The position numbers were made by a program, and so were the translations under genes. From Ilumatobacteraceae bacterium (GTDB taxonomy: Bacteria; Actinomycetota; Acidimicrobiia; Acidimicrobiales; Ilumatobacteraceae), in the NCBI GenBank assembly GCA_007122945.1, contig SKSP01000340.1, forward strand, positions 1 through 8,173: 8,173 bases of DNA, written 5' to 3'. Within the stretch, counting starts at the first letter, position 1. Every line of letters starts with the position of its first letter. The notes below the pieces were generated by a model. It saw only the letters and a list, made by a program, of their open reading frames with translations, was not told the origin of the DNA and made no database searches. Of the stretch, positions 1 through 5,680 are shown piece after piece.

Positions 1-915
1 GCCGCAGCAGCCCGCACACCCGCCAAGAAGTCGCCGGCGAAGAAGTCGGCGGCCAAGAAGACGGCGTCCGCGAAGCAGGCGCCGGCCAAGAAGACAGCGG
101 CCAAGAAGACAGCGGCCAAGAAGACAGCGGCCAAGAAGTCGCCGGCGAAGAAGTCACCGGCGAAGAAGTCGCCGTCCGCGAAGCAGGCGCCGGCCAAGAA
201 GACGGCGGCCACGAAGTCACCGGCGAAGAAGTCGGCGTCCGCGAAGCAGGCGCCGGCCAAGAAGACGGCGGCCAAGAAGACGGCGGCGGCCGAGCAGAAG
301 ACCGCACCAGCGAAGAAGACGACGTCCGCGAGGAAGGCGCCGGCCGAGCAGAAGGCCGCACCGGCGAAGAAGACGACGTCGGCCACCACGACATCTCCCC
401 GTTCCACCAACAATCAGACCCCGAGCAACGAGAAAGGCATCGGCAGCGACGTGAGCGCATCCCCCCCGCGCGCCATTGACGGTCACTTCGAGCTCCCCGC
501 ACCGCGGGGTACCTCGAAGGACGGCATCAGCTACACCAAGGACTTCGACGTGAAGTTCCTCCGCGCCCAGCGTGACGCCCTCGAGACCGAGCGCGCCCGC
601 CTGCTGGGCCAGGCCACCTCGCTCGAGGACGAGGCGCACCAACTCATCGAGGAAGGCGAGATGGGCGACGTCCAGTTCGACGACGAGGGTGGCGAGGGCG
701 ACACCATGGTCGTCGAACGCGAGCGTGACCTCGCCCTGTCGGCCCAGGCCCGCCAGACGATGGCCGACATCGACGCCGCCCTCGCCCGCATCGAGGCCGG
801 GACCTACGGCTACTCGCTGCGGTCCGGGACACCGATCCCGCGGGAGCGGCTCGAGGCGATCCCGTGGGCCACCGAGCTCGTCCAGGAGAAGGTCGGAGGG
901 ATCGGTCGTCGCTGA
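1..915 (+). CDS. TraR/DksA-like protein with histone H1-like Lys/Ala tail (5' partial)
   Basis: The reading frame is open from the first base to TGA at 913-915, so the true start lies upstream; 304 codons are visible. Codons 1-130 are an almost pure Ala/Lys/Pro/Ser/Thr tract of AKK, PAKK and AAKK units, like the C-terminal tails of histone H1-like bacterial proteins; this suggests non-specific DNA or RNA binding. Codons 151-304 resemble the DksA/TraR fold: a helical hairpin (about 170-260) with an acidic turn, then GTYGYSLRSGTPIP and RLEAIPWA (267-290). In DksA this part is a four-Cys zinc finger; here the four positions read Ser272, Ser275, Val294 and Lys297, so no zinc site is possible. DksA-type proteins act in the RNA polymerase secondary channel; whether this one does is inference. 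It lies directly upstream of lspA, an arrangement I recall from Streptomyces. A GTG at 451 could be an internal start but has no convincing ribosome binding site. Confidence 0.82.
   Translation, partial: AAAARTPAKKSPAKKSAAKKTASAKQAPAKKTAAKKTAAKKTAAKKSPAKKSPAKKSPSAKQAPAKKTAATKSPAKKSASAKQAPAKKTAAKKTAAAEQKTAPAKKTTSARKAPAEQKAAPAKKTTSATTTSPRSTNNQTPSNEKGIGSDVSASPPRAIDGHFELPAPRGTSKDGISYTKDFDVKFLRAQRDALETERARLLGQATSLEDEAHQLIEEGEMGDVQFDDEGGEGDTMVVERERDLALSAQARQTMADIDAALARIEAGTYGYSLRSGTPIPRERLEAIPWATELVQEKVGGIGRR
22..390 (+). repeat. Low-complexity Lys/Ala/Pro codon repeats in the H1-like tail
   Basis: The tail is a minisatellite at DNA level as well as a repetitive peptide. Three exact tandem copies of the 15-mer GCCAAGAAGACAGCG run from 85 to 129. 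A longer module encoding SAKQAPAKK recurs at 67, 175 and 238, i.e. 108 and 63 bases apart, always in frame. Lysine is coded only by AAG. Unit lengths are multiples of three, so copy-number slippage would change tail length without breaking the frame. Confidence 0.85.
884..900 (+). promoter_or_regulatory. Purine-rich ribosome-binding region for lspA
   Basis: AGGAG (884-888) and GGAGGG (895-900) lie at the very end of the upstream gene. The second motif is 4-7 bases ahead of in-frame GTC codons at 905 and 908, but 40 bases ahead of the first canonical start (GTG 941). The position argues that lspA translation begins near 905-911, coupled to termination at 913-915, although no ATG, GTG or TTG is there. 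Confidence 0.5.
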
Positions 916-940
916 GACCCGCCGCACCCTGACGCTCTCG

Positions 941-1417
941 GTGGCGATCGCCGCCGCGGTCGTCCTGGCCGACCAGGCCTCCAAGCAGTGGGCGCTGTGG
1001 GCGCTCGCCGACGGTCCGATCGACGTCGTGTGGACGTTGCGGTTCAACCTGCTCTTCAACAGCGGGATGGCATTCGGTCAGGGTCAGGGCTTCGGTCCGG
1101 TCATCGGCGTCGTCGCGCTGCTCGTGGTCGTCGCGCTGCTCGTGTCGCTCCGGCGGGGTTCGGGCACGGTGGGTGCCGTCGGCGTCGGGCTGGTGGTCGG
1201 TGGCGCGCTCGGGAACGTGGTCGATCGGCTGTTCCGTGCGCCCGGGTGGTTCCGCGGCGCCGTGGTCGACTTCATCGACTTCCAGTGGTTCCCCGTGTTC
1301 AACATCGCCGACATGGCGATCAACGTCGGTGCGGGGCTGCTGATCCTCGGCGCCGTCCTCACCGCCCGCCGCGAGCGCGAACCCGTCGAAGAGACCGAAC
1401 GCGACCCCACGCCATGA
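941..1417 (+). CDS. lspA: Lipoprotein signal peptidase (signal peptidase II)
   Basis: LspA is an inner-membrane aspartyl protease that cleaves the signal peptide of diacylglyceryl-modified prolipoproteins. All family boxes are present, numbering from GTG 941: ADQASK (10-15) at the end of the first helix, FNSGMAFG (39-46), GGALGNVVDR (88-97) with catalytic Asp95, VVDFIDF (108-114) and FNIADMAI (120-127) with catalytic Asp124. Four hydrophobic segments are visible, followed by a charged cytoplasmic tail. From GTG 941 the protein has 158 residues, slightly short, and the first helix would have only ten residues before Asp11. The frame upstream reads ETRRTLTLS, which would supply a normal positively charged N-terminus, so the real start is probably upstream at a non-standard codon near 905-929. 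The stop overlaps the next gene's ATG (ATGA, 1414-1417). Function is secure; the start is not. Confidence 0.93.
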   Translation: MAIAAAVVLADQASKQWALWALADGPIDVVWTLRFNLLFNSGMAFGQGQGFGPVIGVVALLVVVALLVSLRRGSGTVGAVGVGLVVGGALGNVVDRLFRAPGWFRGAVVDFIDFQWFPVFNIADMAINVGAGLLILGAVLTARREREPVEETERDPTP

Positions 1418-2337
1418 TCGACGAGGTCGTCCCATCCGCGCTGGACGGGCAACGACTGGACCGCGTCGTCGCGCTCGTGGCCGACGTGAGCCGCGCCGAG
1501 GCAGCCGCCGTCGTCGCCGCTGGCGGGGTCACGGTCGACGGACACGTCGCCAGCAGCGGCAAGCTCCGGTTGACCGAGGGGCAGCGGATCGAGGTCGACC
1601 CGAGCGCGATCCCTCGCGTCGGACCACCCGTCGCCGACGTCGACGTCGCCTTCGAGGTGGTGCACGTCGACGATCACCTCGTCGTCGTCGACAAGCCCGC
1701 TGGTCTCGTCGTGCACCCGGGCGCCGGGAACGTCGACGGAACGCTCGTGAACGGCCTGCTGGCGCGCTTCCCCGAGCTCGCCGGCGTCGGCGACGAGGAG
1801 CGCCCGGGGATCGTGCACCGGCTCGACGCCGGGAGCTCGGGGCTCCTCGTGGTGGCTCGCACCTCCGAGGCGCTCGACGATCTGATGGCGCAGTTCGCGT
1901 CTCGCGCCGCGGGGCGGACCTACACGGCGCTCGTGTGGGGGCACCCGTCGGCCCCGCACGGCGTGATCGACGCCCCGATCGGGCGCGACCACCGCGATCC
2001 GCTGCGGATGGCGGTGGCCGCCGACGGCCGCCCCGCCCGGACCGAGTACGAGGTGGTCGAGTGCTACGGCCGCCCGAACGACCTGGCGCTGCTCACCTGT
2101 CGGCTCGAGACCGGTCGAACGCATCAGATCCGCGTTCACCTGACGTCGATCGGACATCCCCTGGTCGGCGACACGACGTACGGCGGCCGCCGACCCGTGC
2201 TCGGACTCACCCGCCCGTTCCTGCACGCCGCCGCGCTGCGTTTCGTCCACCCCGCGTCCGGCGAGGAGCTCATCTTCGAGAGCGTCCTCCCCGCCGATCT
2301 GACGGACCTGCTCGCCCAGCTGCAGCCCGCGGACTAG
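1414..2337 (+). CDS. rluD: RluA/RluD-family 23S rRNA pseudouridine synthase
   Basis: A 307-residue protein of the usual RluA-family length. Residues about 9-62 form an S4 RNA-binding domain (DGQRLDRVV, then GGVTVDGHV). The catalytic domain starts at about 80: VVDKPAGLVVHPG (91-103), HRLDAGSSGLLV (135-146) with catalytic Asp138, and GRTHQIRVHL (234-243), then GHPLVGDTTYGG. The enzyme isomerises uridines in 23S rRNA; the S4 plus RluA arrangement and the position after lspA match the gene usually called rluD, but the exact target uridines cannot be read from sequence. Most relatives have HRLDKDTSG; here the lysine-Asp-Thr part is AGS, a mild deviation beside the intact catalytic Asp. The start ATG overlaps the lspA stop by ATGA with no good Shine-Dalgarno, indicating translational coupling. 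It is the last gene of the operon before a palindrome. Confidence 0.93.
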   Translation: MIDEVVPSALDGQRLDRVVALVADVSRAEAAAVVAAGGVTVDGHVASSGKLRLTEGQRIEVDPSAIPRVGPPVADVDVAFEVVHVDDHLVVVDKPAGLVVHPGAGNVDGTLVNGLLARFPELAGVGDEERPGIVHRLDAGSSGLLVVARTSEALDDLMAQFASRAAGRTYTALVWGHPSAPHGVIDAPIGRDHRDPLRMAVAADGRPARTEYEVVECYGRPNDLALLTCRLETGRTHQIRVHLTSIGHPLVGDTTYGGRRPVLGLTRPFLHAAALRFVHPASGEELIFESVLPADLTDLLAQLQPAD

Positions 2338-2375
2338 GTGTACTCGGCGCTCGGCGCGGGAGCCGGGCGACCCAG

Positions 2376-2424
2376 TTCAGCGTCAGCAACAACGACGGGG
2401 CCGGGCGTTGTTGCTGACGCAGAA
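2376..2424. terminator. Large palindrome between convergent genes, probable bidirectional terminator or dispersed repeat
   Basis: GCGTCAGCAACAACG (2380-2394) and its exact reverse complement (2406-2420) flank an 11-base GC-rich loop. One mismatch further out, three more pairs form (2376-2378 with 2422-2424), giving 18 of 19 paired positions. It sits between the stop of the pseudouridine synthase (2337) and the stop of the convergent cupin gene (2477). No T-run follows on either strand, so it is not a classical intrinsic terminator, but strong stems without U-tracts are common at gene ends in high-GC bacteria. The remaining bases of the 139-bp gap hold nothing coding; a small CACCG/CGGTG stem lies at 2454-2466. 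Confidence 0.65.
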
Positions 2425-2476
2425 GCAGGTGGCCGCGCCCTGCGGACCGAACACACCGACCCGGTGGCTCCTTTCG

Positions 2477-2914
2477 TCAATGTCGCGGTGAGCGCTCCCG
2501 GATTCCACCGCCGGCCGCCACCGACGCGGAACGGGCGGCGGGGGCGCGCTCGCGGATGTGGTCGAGGACGGGTGTGTGGGCGTCCTGTGGGCTGAACAGG
2601 ACGAGCTCGGCGTCGCGGACGACCCGGAGGCGGTGGCCCGCCGGCCAGTGGACGACGTCGCCCGCGGTGCAACGTTCGGTGGTGCCGTCGAGGTAGCTGA
2701 CGACGACGTCACCGGCGACGACGTACCCCCAGTGCGGCGACGAGCAGGCATCGTCGTCCAGCCCGAGCAGCAGCGGTGCCAGGTCGGTCCCACCCTTCAG
2801 GACCATGTGCTCGGCGCCGATCGTCCCGTCGGCGTCACCGAAGTCGCGTTCCTGACGGGCGATCGCACCGGGCGCGTCGATCGCGATCGGGATGTCGTTC
2901 GTGCGGAGGTGCAC
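2477..2914 (-). CDS. Small single-domain cupin protein
   Basis: A 145-residue protein. The cupin core runs from about 38 to 112: SPHWGYVVAGDVVVSYLDG (59-77) matches the first cupin motif and AGDVVHWPAGHRLRV (84-98) the second. Only His61 and His94 of the usual metal ligands are obvious, so metal binding and enzymatic activity are uncertain; the substrate is unknown. The tail after 120 is Ala/Arg/Gly-rich and probably disordered. Start choice: GTG at 2914 has GGAG five bases upstream; GTG at 2920, which overlaps the stop of the upstream gene (GTGA), is the alternative and adds two residues. It follows the TIGR03086-type gene with essentially no gap, so the two are one transcript and likely translationally coupled. 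Distinctly a cupin by motif, but not assignable to a named subfamily. Confidence 0.75.
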   Translation of the reverse strand: MHLRTNDIPIAIDAPGAIARQERDFGDADGTIGAEHMVLKGGTDLAPLLLGLDDDACSSPHWGYVVAGDVVVSYLDGTTERCTAGDVVHWPAGHRLRVVRDAELVLFSPQDAHTPVLDHIRERAPAARSASVAAGGGIRERSPRH

Positions 2915-2916
2915 GC

Positions 2917-3483
2917 TCACTCCCCCCGGACGGTCCGACCGCTGAAGGCGACCAGGCGTTCGAGCCGGTCGGCGTCGGCGGGCGGCTCGGTCGGCGCGGC
3001 GAACATCCCTGCGGCCCGCATGTCGGGCGTGATCGCCGCCCGGGCGAACTCGTCGACGGTGGCGACGAGCTCTTCCGGCGGATCGTACGGCTGACCGGTC
3101 GCGGTCGTGAGGTCCCATCCGTGGATCAGGCCGTCGAACGCCACGAATCGGGCGAACGTCTCGCCGGGCAGGTCGCCCATGGGCGTCGGCAGGGTTCGTT
3201 CCGTCGCACCGGGCGAGGAGACCGCGTCGAGCAGGTCGTCCATCGCCTCACCGAACTCCTTCACCGGTACCCAGCCGTAGACGGCGGGTGGCTCGATCGT
3301 CGGTGGCTCCTCGCCGCGGAACAGGTAGGTGAAGGTCGCGGCCCCCACCATCATGTGGTCGAGGACACCGTGCACGGTGAACTCGCTGCACGGCGTCGGG
3401 TCGTTCATCTGCATGACCTGGATCCGTCGAACCGTGTCGGTCAGGTCGGGCAGGACGTGGTTCAGTTGCTCGGTGGCATCCAT
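2917..3483 (-). CDS. TIGR03086-family (mycothiol-dependent maleylpyruvate isomerase/DinB-like) putative metal-binding protein
   Basis: A 188-residue helical protein of the actinobacterial TIGR03086 family, related to the metal-binding N-terminal domain of mycothiol-dependent maleylpyruvate isomerase and to DinB four-helix bundles. Family signatures are TPCSEFTVHGVLDHMMVGA (30-48) with His43, and FDGLIHGWDLTTATGQ (116-131) with His121; these histidines, with an acidic residue such as Asp117, are the expected metal ligands. No signal peptide or membrane segment is seen, so it is cytoplasmic. Members are thought to be thiol-linked transferases or isomerases, but the substrate here is unknown. 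The ATG at 3483 is preceded by AGAGGGG at ideal six-base spacing, which fixes the start. It is the first gene of a two-gene unit with the cupin and is divergent from the TPR gene. Confidence 0.82.
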   Translation of the reverse strand: MDATEQLNHVLPDLTDTVRRIQVMQMNDPTPCSEFTVHGVLDHMMVGAATFTYLFRGEEPPTIEPPAVYGWVPVKEFGEAMDDLLDAVSSPGATERTLPTPMGDLPGETFARFVAFDGLIHGWDLTTATGQPYDPPEELVATVDEFARAAITPDMRAAGMFAAPTEPPADADRLERLVAFSGRTVRGE

Positions 3484-3489
3484 GAGTTT

Positions 3490-3496
3490 CCCCTCT
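3490..3496 (-). promoter_or_regulatory. Shine-Dalgarno site of the TIGR03086-type gene
   Basis: On the minus strand AGAGGGG ends six bases before the ATG at 3483. It is the clearest canonical ribosome binding site in the window and rules out the longer in-frame extension upstream. Confidence 0.75.
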
Positions 3497-3525
3497 TCTC
3501 TCGTGTTTCTCGTCGACCCAAAGGC

Positions 3526-3542
3526 GTGACAACGAGTGTCAC
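3526..3542. promoter_or_regulatory. Perfect inverted repeat GTGACA-N5-TGTCAC in the divergent intergenic region, candidate operator
   Basis: Six-base arms at 3526-3531 and 3537-3542 flank ACGAG. The 17-bp dyad is of the size bound by dimeric repressors or activators and overlaps the -35 element of the rightward TPR gene; the outer part of the leftward promoter would lie here too (TTGTCA on the minus strand at 3532-3527). The identity of the binding protein is unknown; the TPR protein encoded next to it is one candidate. Confidence 0.5.
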
Positions 3543-3553
3543 GGCGCGACAAT
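3526..3553 (+). promoter_or_regulatory. Probable promoter of the TPR gene, leaderless type
   Basis: GTGACA (3526-3531, five of six matches to TTGACA), a 16-base spacer and GACAAT (3548-3553, four of six matches to TATAAT) are followed by six bases and the GTG start at 3560. A transcript starting at about 3560 would have no 5' leader, consistent with the lack of a well-spaced Shine-Dalgarno. Confidence 0.5.
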
Positions 3554-3559
3554 GGGACG

Positions 3560-5644
3560 GTGAGCGGTGACGACCAGATCGAACGCGCGCGCCGCGCCGT
3601 CAGCATCGGTGAATGGGATCGTGCGCTCGACCTGCTCGATGCGAGCGGCGAAGCGGCCCACACGGCCGCGGGGCTCGAGCTCCGGGCCCAAGCCGCCTAC
3701 GGTGCGGGCGACCTCGAGACGTGCCTGACGGCGTGGGAGGACCTCCACGCCCGCCACGTCGACGAGGGAGACCGCGCCGAGGCGGCGCGCGCGGCCGCGA
3801 TGATCGCCATGTACCTGATGATGGACACCGGTCTGATGGCGCCCGTCCGAGGTTGGCTGCGGCGTGCGGAGCGGCTCCTCGACGGAGACGACGACGCGCC
3901 CGCCCACGCCCTGGTCGCGATGACCCGTGCCTACGAGCGCCTGATGTCGGGGGACACCGAAGGCGTTCGGACGAACGCCGCCGCGGCGATCGAGCTCGGG
4001 ACCCGGCACGGCGTCGCGCCGGCCGTCGTGATCGGTCGGGTCGCGGCTGCCCGGGTCCGTGTCTTCGACGGTGACGTCGACGAAGGGCTGGAACTGCTCG
4101 ACGAGGTCGGGGTGCTGCTGATGTCGGGCGAGGTCGATCCGCTGACGACCGGGATGATGTACTGCGAGCTGATCTGCGCGGCGCAGGGCCTCGCGCTCGT
4201 CGACCGGGCGAGCGAATGGACCGAGGTGATGGAACGTTGGCGTCACGGCGCGGCGTTCGGCGGCATCAACGGACGGTGTCGGGTGCACCGCGCCGAGATG
4301 CTGCGGACCTCCGGCCCGTGCGACCTCGCCGAGGCGGAGGCGCTCCGGGCGTGTGAGGAGCTACGACCGTGGATGCGGCGCGAGTTCGGCTGGCCGCTCG
4401 TCGAGCTCGGCAACATCCGGCTCCGCAAGGGGGACCTCGACGGCGCCGAGGAGGCCTACCGGGCCGCCCACGATCACGCCTGGTCTCCTCAGCCCGGCCT
4501 CGCACTGGTCCGGATGGCCCAGGGTGACCTGGCGGCTGCGGTGGCGATGATCGACGAGGCGATCGCCCACCCGTTCGACTACCCGTCCAAGGAGCGGCCA
4601 CCGTTCGGTGACCTCCGCCTCGCACCTCTCCTGGACGCCCAGGCCGAGATCGCCGTGGCGGCCGGTGACGACGACACGGTGCGACGCGCCGCGGCAGCAC
4701 TCCGCTCGATCGCCGAGCGCTTCCCGAGTCGGGCGCTCGGGGCGTGCGCGTCGTTGGCCGAAGCGCGTGCGGCGTTGGTCGACGGTGACGCCCACGTCGC
4801 GATCGATCGGGCGAGCGAGGCGGTCGCCGTGTGGACCGACATGGGGGCGCCGTTCGAGGCGGCCCGGGCACGGTTGGTGCTGGGCGAGGCGTGCAACCGG
4901 ACCGGCAACGCCGAGGGCGCCCGGATGGAGTGGTGCGCCGCCCGGACCGCGTTCGAGGAGTTCGGTGCCGTCCGGTGGGCCGCGACCGTCGCAGCGGTGC
5001 TCGATGCCGAACCGGCCGACCCGCCCGCCGGCGGTCGGCCCGCACCCTCGCCACGGGGCGAACCCGCGTTGTTCCGGCTGGACGGCGACGTGCGTGTCGT
5101 GGGGTTCGCCGGCACGACCGTGCACGTCCGCGACCTCACCGGTCTGCGCCACCTCGCGCGCCTGCTCACCGAACCCGGTCGCGAGTTCCATGCGCTCGAC
5201 CTCGTGGCGGTCGAGCGCGGGACCCTGCCGAACGCCCGCGCCGCCGACGCGACCGAGGTGTCGTCGACCGCGGGTACCGGTTTGCCGACCATCGACGACA
5301 CCGCGCGCGCGGCCTATCGCCGTCGGCTCGCCGATGTCGACGAGGACATCGAGGAGGCCGAGCGCATGAACGATCCGGTCCGACTCGAGCAGGCCCAGCG
5401 CGAGCGCGAGTACCTGATCGCCGAGCTGACCCGGGCGGTCGGTCTGGGCGGGCGCCGGCGGACCGTCGGAGGCGACGCCGAGCGTGCCCGCACCAGCGTG
5501 ACGCGCTCGATCCGTTACGCCCTCGATCGACTGGGCGAGCACCACCCGACGGCCGCCGCCCATCTCGCCCACTGCGTCCGGACGGGGACGTACTGTGTCT
5601 ACGACGCGGATCCGTCGGCTGCGGTGCGCTGGACGACCGACTGA
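3560..5644 (+). CDS. TPR-repeat protein with C-terminal coiled-coil and winged-helix-like domain, regulator-like
   Basis: A 694-residue soluble protein. Residues 1-480 are a helical repeat array with recurrent TPR turns: GEWDRALDLL (17-26), GDTEGVRTNAAAAIEL (131-146), GDVDEGLELLDE (171-182), GDLDGAEEAYRAA (291-303), GDLAAAVAMIDEAI (322-335) and GNAEGARMEWCAARTAFEEFG (449-469). The stretch 229-300 resembles the TPR half of large actinobacterial LuxR-type and cyclase-linked regulators. After a Pro/Gly linker (484-500) comes a domain with VHVRDLTGLRHLARLL (521-536), a charged coiled coil (579-626), GLGGRRRTVG (628-637) and a winged-helix-like end with HLAHCVRTGTYCVYDADP (668-685). I recall this C-terminal module from many regulators and ATPases of Actinomycetota, where its role is unclear. 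No ATPase, cyclase or LuxR helix-turn-helix is present. GTG 3536 is an alternative start but lies inside the palindrome. It is convergent with the propeller gene. Function as a regulator is inference. Confidence 0.78.
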   Translation: MSGDDQIERARRAVSIGEWDRALDLLDASGEAAHTAAGLELRAQAAYGAGDLETCLTAWEDLHARHVDEGDRAEAARAAAMIAMYLMMDTGLMAPVRGWLRRAERLLDGDDDAPAHALVAMTRAYERLMSGDTEGVRTNAAAAIELGTRHGVAPAVVIGRVAAARVRVFDGDVDEGLELLDEVGVLLMSGEVDPLTTGMMYCELICAAQGLALVDRASEWTEVMERWRHGAAFGGINGRCRVHRAEMLRTSGPCDLAEAEALRACEELRPWMRREFGWPLVELGNIRLRKGDLDGAEEAYRAAHDHAWSPQPGLALVRMAQGDLAAAVAMIDEAIAHPFDYPSKERPPFGDLRLAPLLDAQAEIAVAAGDDDTVRRAAAALRSIAERFPSRALGACASLAEARAALVDGDAHVAIDRASEAVAVWTDMGAPFEAARARLVLGEACNRTGNAEGARMEWCAARTAFEEFGAVRWAATVAAVLDAEPADPPAGGRPAPSPRGEPALFRLDGDVRVVGFAGTTVHVRDLTGLRHLARLLTEPGREFHALDLVAVERGTLPNARAADATEVSSTAGTGLPTIDDTARAAYRRRLADVDEDIEEAERMNDPVRLEQAQREREYLIAELTRAVGLGGRRRTVGGDAERARTSVTRSIRYALDRLGEHHPTAAAHLAHCVRTGTYCVYDADPSAAVRWTTD

Positions 5645-5680
5645 CGGTTCGGCCGCCCCGGTGCAGCCGCCGTCAGTCGG
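5637..5680. terminator. Shared bidirectional terminator-like stem containing both stop codons
   Basis: CCGACTGACGG (5637-5647) is the exact reverse complement of CCGTCAGTCGG (5670-5680). The plus-strand TPR gene stop (TGA 5642-5644) lies in the left arm and the minus-strand propeller gene stop (TGA, 5675-5673) at the mirror position in the right arm. The 22-base interior is GC-rich and can pair further (GGC 5651-5653 with GCC 5666-5668). The gap between the two genes is only 28 bases, so this is the only sequence available to end both transcripts. Confidence 0.65.

Noticed and set aside
572..940. Upstream ATG (572) in the lspA frame
   Set aside because: The added residues are Arg/Ser/Pro-rich and overlap the well-supported DksA-like coding frame; they resemble no LspA N-terminus.
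217..1059. Long minus-strand frame ending in many Leu/Arg/Gly repeats
   Set aside because: It is the antisense of the Ala/Lys codon repeats and of the DksA-like and lspA coding regions; the low-complexity product mirrors the repeat on the other strand.
1084..2250. Long minus-strand frame opposite the pseudouridine synthase
   Set aside because: It is antisense to a gene with complete family motifs; the product is His/Asp/Arg-rich with no recognisable domain.
2383..2793. Minus-strand frame overlapping the cupin C-terminus and the palindrome
   Set aside because: The frame reads through the cupin gene out of phase and gives a Thr/Pro/Ser-rich product; the cupin frame carries the motifs.
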